From: DASZBX01 sp035943635
GTDB lineage: Bacteria > Actinomycetota > Actinomycetes > Streptomycetales > Catenulisporaceae
Length of the DNA: 64,000 bases
Assembly (NCBI GenBank): GCA_035943635.1
Contig: DASZBX010000089.1
Location: forward strand, 62,001 to 126,000
Direction of reading: 5' to 3'
Shown here: positions 43,853-51,245 of the stretch, piece after piece
Layout of the letters: every line of letters begins with the position of its first letter
Numbering within the stretch: the stretch's first letter is position 1
The notes under the pieces: generated by a model
Seen by the model: only the letters and a program-made list of their open reading frames with translations
The model's database searches: none
What the model was told of the DNA's origin: nothing
Made by a program: the position numbers and the translations under genes

Positions 43853-45196
43853 CTACCGGAGTTCGACGAACTCGGTGAGCTTGCCCAGCGCATGCGAAAG
43901 ATCCGACGACAGCTCGCTGAGGTGATGAGCCTGCGCGGCGTGGGCGGCAGCGTGAATGTTGGCGCGTTCATCGGCGAACCAGCAGCGGGCGCACGTTCGC
44001 CCGTCGGAACCGCCTGCCGACGGCGAGCACACCGTCTGCACAGTGAAGGTGTGGGCTTGGATCTCGACGGCCGCTGCGTGCGTGTTGTGGAGATACCAAA
44101 GGCCGATGCGCTCGACGAGCCGGCGCTGATCGTCTGGCTTCTCTTCGATGTGCGCGCGGTCCGCGGCGAAACTCCGTACGGCGGTGGGCAGGCGGTAGCG
44201 GCCGCACGAGGGATTCTCGATCCAGTGCATTGCCGCGAGGGCATCGAGCAGGGCGTGCGTTTGCTCGATCGGACGGTGAAGGACGACCCGGGCTGCGGAG
44301 GCGCTGAAATCGGGTCCCGGATGACCGGCAAGCAGGCGTACGCCGTGGGACAGGCTGGCCGGCAGCGCGTTGTAGCAGCAGGTCAGCACTATCCGAAGAG
44401 TCTCCTGCGGCCGCTCGGCACTGGCGGCCAAGTCGAGCCAGGGGCTGGATTCGGTGCGCAGATCCTCCAGGACGGCGGCCAAGGGCATGAGCGGCCGGGC
44501 GGCTGCGCGTTCGGCGGCGATCCACAGTGCCAGGGGGAGGCCGGCGCACAGCGCGGCCAGGTGCTGCAGCTGCTCAGGCGAATCGAGAGTGCGGATGGTG
44601 CGGGTGATGCCGGCAATCAGTGCCGTGGCGTCTTGGCTGCTCAAGGGCGCAATATTGTGCTGATTGACGCTCTCGCCGAGAGCCGGCAACGGGTTTCGGC
44701 TCGTGGCAATCAGCAGGCTGTGATCGCCTGTGGGCATGAGAGATGAGATCTGATCGATTCCGCTGACATCGTCAGCGATCAGCAGCCGTCGGTGTGTGGG
44801 GCGCGGCGGGCGGCCGTGAGTGGACGAAGCGGCGGGGTTGAGGTGCTGGGTAGGGGGCGTCGGCGGAGCGCCGCAGGAAGCCTGCAGATCGATGAAGGCG
44901 GCGCCGGCCGGAAAGTGCTCGCGCAGCCGCTGGGCGACGTGGAGAGCCAGTGCGGTCTTGCCCGCGCCGGCTGGCCCGGTGATCACGAGCACGCGAGTCG
45001 TCGGGAGGCGTGCCAGTGCGGCCAGGTGCGCGATGTCGTCCTCCCGGCCGACGAGCACCCGTGGAACGGCAGACGGCGGGCACGAGGCGCCGGCCGGGCC
45101 GTGGCGGGTGCCCGGCGGCTGGACGCGGGACCGGGGGCCCGGCGAAGGCGCGGGGCCGTGGGCACTGAACGGCGCAGGTCCGGGTTCGTACCTCAT
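43853..45196 (-). CDS. Stand-alone NB-ARC (STAND) ATPase, AfsR-like without DNA-binding domain
   Basis: A 447-residue signal-transduction ATPase. After a ~45-residue Pro-rich lead it has VLVGREDDIAHLAAL (48-62), Walker A GPAGAGKTA (74-82), a Walker B-like RRLLIADDVSG, SLLIATSRNPLPALGE (sensor) and LAALCAGLPLALWIAAERA (GLPLA motif). Winged-helix sequence follows. The C terminus holds only a stub of TPR-like helix (ANIHAAAHAAQAHHL). Thus it looks like the NB-ARC part of a SARP/AfsR regulator with neither the DNA-binding start nor the TPR sensor. The large complete SARP lies just upstream on the same strand with a DUF397 gene between. Confidence 0.75.
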   Translation of the reverse strand: MRYEPGPAPFSAHGPAPSPGPRSRVQPPGTRHGPAGASCPPSAVPRVLVGREDDIAHLAALARLPTTRVLVITGPAGAGKTALALHVAQRLREHFPAGAAFIDLQASCGAPPTPPTQHLNPAASSTHGRPPRPTHRRLLIADDVSGIDQISSLMPTGDHSLLIATSRNPLPALGESVNQHNIAPLSSQDATALIAGITRTIRTLDSPEQLQHLAALCAGLPLALWIAAERAAARPLMPLAAVLEDLRTESSPWLDLAASAERPQETLRIVLTCCYNALPASLSHGVRLLAGHPGPDFSASAARVVLHRPIEQTHALLDALAAMHWIENPSCGRYRLPTAVRSFAADRAHIEEKPDDQRRLVERIGLWYLHNTHAAAVEIQAHTFTVQTVCSPSAGGSDGRTCARCWFADERANIHAAAHAAQAHHLSELSSDLSHALGKLTEFVELR

Positions 45197-45510
45197 GCGC
45201 CGGGTCTCCGCAGGCGGTCTGCGGGGTGGATGGTGCGCGCTGGGGCGAGACCTCCCCTCGAACGGCGAGCTCGGGCAGGCGGTGTCGCGTTGTTCATGTG
45301 AGCCGAGGTGCCTTTCGTGGTCGCCGCTGCTGCTGCGGTTCGCGCCCGACCCGCTGTGCCCGGGTTGAGACGGCGTACGTCGGTGACGGAGTCGGAGGTC
45401 TTTCGCAGCATAACCGCGATATCGCCGCGGTGGCAGTGGTCTGTCACCGCGGCGCCAGCAATCGCCCGGGTGATCCGCGCTCGGGTCCGGGCGCGGCTGG
45501 TTACCCCCGG
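45197..45510. other. Intergenic region between NB-ARC gene and DUF397 gene
   Basis: About 310 bases with no convincing coding frame. It probably holds the promoter of the NB-ARC gene. No clear -10/-35 pair or hairpin was recognised. Confidence 0.35.
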
Positions 45511-45711
45511 CTACCGGGGCATCCTGAACTCTCCGTCGGCGACGCCGCGCAGGAACGCCTCCCATTCGGCGCGGTCGAACACGAGCATGAAGCCGTTCGG
45601 GCGCCGGCTGCTGCGCACCTGCGCCGTGCCGTCGGCGAAGCGGACCTCCACGCACTCGTTGCCGGCGTCGCACTTGCTGCTGGCGATCCAGCCGTTCTTG
45701 TTCGGGTTCAT
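45511..45711 (-). CDS. DUF397 family protein
   Basis: A 66-residue DUF397 protein: WIASSKCDAGNECVEVRFAD and RSSRRPNGFMLVFDRAEWEA, ending FLRGVADGEF. GGAGG lies 6 bases before ATG 45711. Here no DUF5753 regulator is adjacent; the neighbours are a SARP regulator (134 bases upstream) and a stand-alone NB-ARC ATPase downstream. It may work with a distant DUF5753 protein, such as the one at 18.8-19.6 kb. Confidence 0.9.
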   Translation of the reverse strand: MNPNKNGWIASSKCDAGNECVEVRFADGTAQVRSSRRPNGFMLVFDRAEWEAFLRGVADGEFRMPR

Positions 45712-45844
45712 CTTCTTCCTCCACTGATCCGGTTCGGGCGCCGTCGGTGTGCGGAGCCCTCATCAAGGAGGATTGCCAGGGTTCTTGCACCGGGCTTGCA
45801 CGCCGCCGGATGCGTCCTCGCAGGGGACATGCATGCAGCGTGAG

Positions 45845-48800
45845 TCAGGGATCGTAGACCGCGGCCAGTGCACGGGAGGCGTTGGCCAGCTCCAGCGGGG
45901 CCTCGGCCTGGCGGGCGTGGTCCGCGGCGGCCTGGAACGCTGTGCGGGCCCCCGATGGGTCGGACAGGTCGACGAGCAGGCGGCCTCGGGCCATGGCCAC
46001 CTGCCACTGCCCCAGCAGGTCGGTGGAGGCGCTCAGGGCCGCGGCGTTGTCGATGTCGTCGCCCGCCTGGTCGAACCGGCCCAGTGCGCGGTGCGCCTCG
46101 GCCAACCCGAGGTGAGCCTCGACCTGGCCGGAGCGGTCGTCGAGCGCCTGGAGCAGCCGCAGCGCACCGGTTATCGCCGCCACCGCGCGCTCGCCCTCCC
46201 CGCAAGTGGCCTGCACGAAGGCGATATTGCAGGTCAATGCGGCGAGGTTGTGCGGATCGCCGAGTTGCTCGGCCAACGGCATGGCCCGGCGGTAATAGGC
46301 GAGCGCCTGCGGCCCGTCGCCCAGACGCCGGTACATTTCCCCGACGTTGGTCAACGCGTCGCATGCCAGAGGCATGTCGTCGCGGTTTTCGGCCGCGTCG
46401 ACTGCGCGTACGGCCGCGTCGATCGCCGCGCGATGGCGGCCGATCTGAAACAGCACCCTGGCTTTCTGCACATGGGCTACGCAGACCCCGTGGTCGTTGC
46501 CGACCTGTTGATAGAAGCGCGCACTCTGGTCCAGCACGTCGTCGGCTTGCTCAAGCTGTCCGATCCGGCACAGTGCCCGGCCTATCTGAAGCAGCGCGTC
46601 AGCCTGACCGCGTACGTCGTCGTGGGCTGCGAACTGCTGTACGGCCGTGCGGGCGTGGAGCAGGACCTCCTGGAAACGGCCGGTCCGCACGTAAGCGGCG
46701 GCCAAGTCTGACAACAGGTCACTGCGTTCCTCGGCAGAGCAGGAAATGGTTCCGGCTGCCTGCACAGCGCGCTCGAGTATGGTGACGGCCTGGTGCCAGC
46801 GTCCGGTGCGGTCCAGATACTTGGCCAGGATTCCGCCGAGCGCCACCGCGATTTCCCGATCGCTGTCCCCGTTCCGGGCCAAGGCGAGCAGTTGCAGAGT
46901 ACTGTTCTCAGTGTTCAACCATGCATACGCCGCATCACGGTCGGCGAAATGCGGTTCGCTCCAGGCCGGATCCAGCCGTCTCCAGGCCGCGCGTCGCTCG
47001 GGGCGGAGCATGTTCTCGGCTCGGGCCGCGGTGGCGATGTAGTACTGGGCGGCACGCTCGGCCGACTCGCGGATGCCGTGCGCGTCTTCTTCCCGGCCGG
47101 TCTGTTCCAGGGCGAAGGCCCGGACCAGGTCGTGCAGTCGATAGCGCCAGCGCACGGTCTCCTCCACCAGGTGGTTCTCCACCAGGCAGTCGAGGTCGCG
47201 GTCCGCCTCGCCCGGCGCCGACCCGTACGCGGCGCACGCGGCGTGCAGTCCGAAGTCACGGCCAGGCAGTGCGGCCACCTGCCGTAGCAGCACCCGGCAG
47301 CTGGCGGAGAGGTCCCGATAGGACATCGCCAGCGCGGAAGTGACCGGGCCGGTGAAGGCATCATCGATCCCTGAGGACGTGCTCATCCGCTCGACCAGGT
47401 CTGCCACGCCCCACGCGGGCCGGCCTTGAAGGTGGGCGGCGGCCACCACGACCGCCAGGGGCACCCCGCCGCTCAGCGCCACGAACCGCACCGTTTCCCG
47501 GTCGTCGGAGAAACTCCGCCCGGTCGCCCGCTCCAGGAGTCGTACGCTCGCCTCATCCGTCAGGGGTTCGACCGTGTAGTGCCGGCATCCGACCAGGCCC
47601 GAGAGGCGTCGGCGCGAGGTCAGCAGCACCACGCTGCCCGCCGAGACCGGCACCAGCGGGTCGATGTCCTCGAACGCTGCGATGTCGTCGAGCACTAGCA
47701 GCAGGCTGCGACCACTGCTGCGCCGACGCCAGAGGTCCGCCAACTCACCGCGGGACTGAGCCGTATCGATCTCACCTGCGGGAACCGAGATCGCGTCCAG
47801 AAGTTGGGTCAGGGCACCCGGGACATCCAGAGCCGCCCGGCGCGGATCGTGCGCACGGAAGTTCACTTGCAGCAGGCCGCCCGGAAAATCCCCGGCCAGT
47901 TGATGGGCGCAGTAGACGGCCAGCGCGGACTTGCCAACCCCGGCCATCCCGTCGAGCGCGTAGACGGCGATGCCCGCATTCGCCTGGGCATCCGCGCGAA
48001 CCTGCTCGATGATCGCGCGAGCAAGCTCATCGCGCCCGGAGAAATGCGCCGGAACGCGATCAAGTGTGTTCTGCGCCGCGCCCGCGGTGAAGGCGCCCGT
48101 CAAGCCGGTCGGGGCGTGGGCCTGCTGCCGCTCCCCTCGCAGGATACGCACATGCAACGCCTGGAGTTGCGGTCGCGGCTCGATGGCCATGTCATGGAGC
48201 AGACGCCTGCGAACCCGCTCGTACACCGCCAACGCCTCGTGCTGCCTGCCCTCCCGTTCCAGGGCTGTCATCTGCAACTCCACGGCCCGCTGATCGACCG
48301 TCTCGCCGGCCGTCAGCTCGGCCAACTCCCCGAGCACGGTACCGTCGCCGACACCCGTCTGCACCTGGAGGTTGATCCGGGCCAGGCGCGCGGCACGGCG
48401 CTTTTCGAGCAGGGCGTCGCGCATCGTCTGCACCCACAGTCCGTCCAGCCCTTCCAGCGGCTCCCCGAGCCACAACGCCTCCGCTTCACGCAGCAGTTCC
48501 ACCGCCCGGCCCGGCGCGCGATCGGCCGCAGCCGACCGAGCGCGGGAGACGAGCGCCTCGAACAGCCGCACGTCGACCTGTTCCGCCCCCGCGTTCAACC
48601 GGTACCCGCCGGCCGGGCTTCTGACGATCATCCCGGTCATGTCCCCGGCCGCGCGCAACCGCCCGCGCAGACGCGAGACGTAGGCCTGGAGGGTTTCGCG
48701 GGCCTTGGCCGGCATCCTGTCGTCCCAGAGCCGTTCCGCCAGGCTCTGCGCCGAGACCACGCGGCCGGCCTCCAACAACAGGATGGCGAGCACAGCCTGT

Positions 48801-48874
48801 TCCTTGGCAGTACCCAGCGACAGTCTGCTCCCGTCGCCGTCTATCCCCACTGGCCCGAGCACCCGGAAGAACAC
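45845..48874 (-). CDS. AfsR/SARP family transcriptional regulator (SARP-NB-ARC-TPR)
   Basis: A 1009-residue regulator of the type that switches on antibiotic clusters. Residues 1-~100 are the OmpR-like winged helix (FFRVLGPVGIDGDGSRLSLG, LQAYVSRLRGRLRAAG). ~105-250 is the BTAD domain (VDVRLFEALVSRARSAAADR ... YERVRRRLLHDMAIEPRPQL). ~280-640 is NB-ARC with Walker A DGMAGVGKSALAVYCA, LLLVLDDIAAFEDIDPLV and GVPLAVVVAAAH. From ~690 on are TPRs (AVTILERAVQAAGTI, DALLQIGRALCRIGQLEQAD). GTG 48874 has GAGGGGG upstream. It probably controls genes nearby, possibly the 53.9-64 kb set. Confidence 0.93.
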   Translation of the reverse strand: MFFRVLGPVGIDGDGSRLSLGTAKEQAVLAILLLEAGRVVSAQSLAERLWDDRMPAKARETLQAYVSRLRGRLRAAGDMTGMIVRSPAGGYRLNAGAEQVDVRLFEALVSRARSAAADRAPGRAVELLREAEALWLGEPLEGLDGLWVQTMRDALLEKRRAARLARINLQVQTGVGDGTVLGELAELTAGETVDQRAVELQMTALEREGRQHEALAVYERVRRRLLHDMAIEPRPQLQALHVRILRGERQQAHAPTGLTGAFTAGAAQNTLDRVPAHFSGRDELARAIIEQVRADAQANAGIAVYALDGMAGVGKSALAVYCAHQLAGDFPGGLLQVNFRAHDPRRAALDVPGALTQLLDAISVPAGEIDTAQSRGELADLWRRRSSGRSLLLVLDDIAAFEDIDPLVPVSAGSVVLLTSRRRLSGLVGCRHYTVEPLTDEASVRLLERATGRSFSDDRETVRFVALSGGVPLAVVVAAAHLQGRPAWGVADLVERMSTSSGIDDAFTGPVTSALAMSYRDLSASCRVLLRQVAALPGRDFGLHAACAAYGSAPGEADRDLDCLVENHLVEETVRWRYRLHDLVRAFALEQTGREEDAHGIRESAERAAQYYIATAARAENMLRPERRAAWRRLDPAWSEPHFADRDAAYAWLNTENSTLQLLALARNGDSDREIAVALGGILAKYLDRTGRWHQAVTILERAVQAAGTISCSAEERSDLLSDLAAAYVRTGRFQEVLLHARTAVQQFAAHDDVRGQADALLQIGRALCRIGQLEQADDVLDQSARFYQQVGNDHGVCVAHVQKARVLFQIGRHRAAIDAAVRAVDAAENRDDMPLACDALTNVGEMYRRLGDGPQALAYYRRAMPLAEQLGDPHNLAALTCNIAFVQATCGEGERAVAAITGALRLLQALDDRSGQVEAHLGLAEAHRALGRFDQAGDDIDNAAALSASTDLLGQWQVAMARGRLLVDLSDPSGARTAFQAAADHARQAEAPLELANASRALAAVYDP

Positions 48875-49096
48875 GCTGCCCCCTCACCCCTGCGGCCGAC
48901 GTCCACCGCCCCATGGTGGCATCGGAGTAAATGAGAGGCCATAGTCAGTGGGCTTGCGCAGCCAATACGCGCCCCGGGCATGGAACAGTGCGCCGTGAAG
49001 AGCTGATGACCTGCATATAAACGATCAACACATGCATGTGCATCTACGCGTTGCAGGTGCAAATGCGGCTTCTGCCACGGGGCCGATCGCCCTACC

Positions 49097-49588
49097 TTAC
49101 AGCGGAGCCAGGGTGACGGACAGGCCCAGTGCCCAGGCCCAGCGCACCAACGCCGTCGGCCGGGGTCGACCGGCGCCCTTTTCCCAGCGGTTCACCGTCA
49201 TCTCCGATATGCCCAGCAGCCCGGACAGCCAGAGCTGGGTGACAGAACGCTGGTTCCGCGCCGCCCGCAGGGTGGCGGCCAGCCGGCGGACCTCCTGGTC
49301 GGCCCATGGTTCTACTGCCTCGGGGATCGCGGGGTGCCGCTCCTGTCGCTCGGAGTCCACCAGCGCCAGGCGTAACCCGAATTCGTAACTCCAGCAGATC
49401 AGGTGCAGGAGCGTTGGAAATTCACGTGCTGCTTCCCATTCACGGAGCGAGTTCGCCGCCACTCCCAATCGTGATGCCAGTTTCGCCTGCGTCAGGCCGA
49501 CACACGCCTCACGCTCAATCCGTAATCGCGCGATCAGGCGCGCAATCATCTCATTCGCATCTATTTCACCGTCGCTGGACACCGCCAC
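49097..49588 (-). CDS. Protein with two tandem Cro/XRE-like helix-turn-helix domains
   Basis: A 163-residue protein. The first helix-turn-helix is at ~30-55 (GLTQAKLASRLGVAANSLRE), followed by FPTLLHLICWSYEFGLRLAL. The second is at ~115-138 (VTQLWLSGLLGISEMTVNRW), followed by RPRPTALVRWAWALGLSVTL. The two halves match in layout, so the protein looks like an internal duplication, able to bind a two-part site as a monomer. Start is GTG 49588. It is upstream of the SARP gene on the same strand, 222 bases away. Regulatory target is unknown. Confidence 0.7.
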   Translation of the reverse strand: MAVSSDGEIDANEMIARLIARLRIEREACVGLTQAKLASRLGVAANSLREWEAAREFPTLLHLICWSYEFGLRLALVDSERQERHPAIPEAVEPWADQEVRRLAATLRAARNQRSVTQLWLSGLLGISEMTVNRWEKGAGRPRPTALVRWAWALGLSVTLAPL

Positions 49589-50615
49589 AACACCTCACCA
49601 CCCCAGACCTATGGAGCCTCAATCCCGTGCAGCGACAGCGCATGACCGTGATCCGCCCCCCTAGCCCTAGCCGCCCCAACCACCGCCAAAAAGCGCGAAT
49701 ACTACCCTACGCCACCCCTCGACCAGCCATCGGAGCAAAGCCCTGACATGCGGATTTGCATTACTGGTAGATAGTCAGGTAAGAATTGCTGTGCAACCGC
49801 TGGCAAAATCGCAAGCTAGCGGATCTTCAATCCTGCGGCCACCTTCCAACTCTCCATGGGGGAAAAGTGACACTATGGCTCCTCTACTTCATATCACAAT
49901 GTTTACATTCAGCCAGTGCTGCCGATAGGGCCATGGCGCCGTTGATCTGGGCGGATCACGGGGACAGTGTAAGGATGTTGGCGACTGCCATCTGCTCTGC
50001 CCTGGTGACGGCAGCTGCATAAGGGCTCTGCAGGGCCGCCATGGACATCTGAGTGAGCTGCTGTGCCCGCGCCCGTTCCGCGCGGGCACAGCAGATCGCC
50101 TCCGATGGCCCGGGCCGGATAGACCGGCCCAGCCGGCGCCTTCGCGACTGAGATCAGAATGCCCAGGTCAAGAGAAAGTTACAATGCTGTTTGTGCGGTA
50201 TATCGCTCATCCATCGTAGCTGTCCCACGGTTCACGCGAGGCGAAATCGAGGGAATCGAGCGGGAGTGACCTCGGAGTAGGGAAGTCGCTTGTCCATTCA
50301 CTATGCCGGGGCGGGTGCTTTCATGTCGCTGTCACGAGACAGAACGTAGTGCAGTTCAGTGCTTAAAAAGTTGCCTTACTCATCCGCACGAGTGAGGCCG
50401 ACGCCGAAGCGGCGCCAAAACTTCGCCTATTATTTCGAGCCGCCCCAGCCGCGCTTTCTTGGAGCCGGACACTCTCGCGTCCATCAGATGCCGTTCACAT
50501 ATATTCGAGTTTGGTTGCCACGGGATTGCTCGCCTCGATCCAAGGTGCTTCGAGATCCCGGTAAACTCGAGACGTCAGAACATATGACGTCGGCGCGGAT
50601 GGAATAGAGTCCTCG
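49589..50615. other. AT-richer gene-poor island with an orphan hairpin
   Basis: About 1 kb with clearly lower GC than the flanks and no frame showing the local codon bias. The only structured feature is the 15-bp hairpin at 50058-50094. The island lies between the duplicated-HTH gene and a broken AbiE-like locus, so it may be foreign DNA or hold small RNAs. Confidence 0.45.
50058..50094. terminator. Perfect 15-bp hairpin with no adjacent gene
   Basis: CTGCTGTGCCCGCGC (50058-50072) pairs exactly with GCGCGGGCACAGCAG (50080-50094) around a 7-base loop (CCGTTCC). No coding gene ends near it on either strand. It may terminate an unannotated small RNA. Confidence 0.6.
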
Positions 50616-50960
50616 ATGCCCGTACCCGAGATCCAGAAGGCTCGCTACGCCAAACCCGTCGTGCTTCCGCAGGACCTCGCCCTGCTCGCCGGTCCGACAA
50701 GCGGGATCGTGCACTTGCCCCGCCACCTGGACTGGTTCGGAAACCCCACATACGACCTGGACAGGCCTGGTCGAATCATCGACCTGTGCCGGACAGTGAT
50801 CAACGAAGCCACAGATCCCGATGACTTGCATACCTACCTGGATGAGATCACCGTCAAACGCCTCTGGTCTTACATGTGGCTCTCGCCTGCCACCAGGCGT
50901 GCGTGGGAAGAGAAATTCCCACAACTCGCCCAGTTGCACCGTCTCACCGAGGCGGCGTAA
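50616..50960 (+). CDS. AbiE-like antitoxin-type partner protein (hypothetical)
   Basis: A 114-residue protein: VLPQDLALLAGPTSGIVHLP, HLDWFGNPTYDLDRPGRIID, EATDPDDLHTYLDEITVKRL and WSYMWLSPATRRAWEEKFPQ. I recognise this as a small actinobacterial family usually encoded just before an AbiEii-like nucleotidyltransferase, which fits, because a broken piece of such a gene follows at once. It probably served as the antitoxin or partner of that toxin. No DNA-binding motif is clear. ATG 50616 has only a weak ribosome binding site. Confidence 0.65.
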   Translation: MPVPEIQKARYAKPVVLPQDLALLAGPTSGIVHLPRHLDWFGNPTYDLDRPGRIIDLCRTVINEATDPDDLHTYLDEITVKRLWSYMWLSPATRRAWEEKFPQLAQLHRLTEAA

Positions 50961-51203
50961 GGCACGAACACGGCTTCGCCCTCGCGGGTGGCTACGCGAT
51001 CCGCGAGCACGGCATAGGCCAACGTCCTAGCGGCGATGTTGTTCACCGACTGGCGCCAGCGCGCCGACTATCCGGCAGCAGTCGCCGTCGTCGTGACTGC
51101 GCTGACCGACGTGGGCTACAGCGTGACCACTTCGGCCAGCGGCGATACCTTCGCTCGGCTGCTCGTCACGTCACCAGGACCCGACGCCGCGGAAGACGAG
51201 CTC
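50961..51203 (+). pseudogene. Remnant of an AbiEii-like nucleotidyltransferase toxin gene
   Basis: In one frame from 50963 the sequence reads HEHGFALAGGYAIREHGIGQ then RPSGDV; from 51036, in another frame, it continues LFTDWRQRADYPAAVAVVVT, ALTDVGYSVTTSASGDTFAR and LLVTS. Together these match the start of AbiEii-type nucleotidyltransferases (GG-Y-A, R-x-S-x-D-V-D-L-F-T). The frame change falls in the GDVDLF catalytic motif; a 5-base loss that removes the second Asp explains it. The normal N terminus and the rest of the protein are absent. It is therefore inactive. Confidence 0.75.
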
Positions 51204-51245
51204 CACGCGCCTGACCGAGAGCTACAACACTCCCCGGTAGAAAGA

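Noticed and set aside
43892..44746. 284-residue plus-strand frame in the NB-ARC region
   Set aside because: The minus-strand frame has Walker A, GREDD and GLPLA motifs; the plus frame has none.
49786..50022. 78-residue frame in the AT-rich island
   Set aside because: Weak codon bias, no ribosome binding site and no recognisable family, so it was left out.
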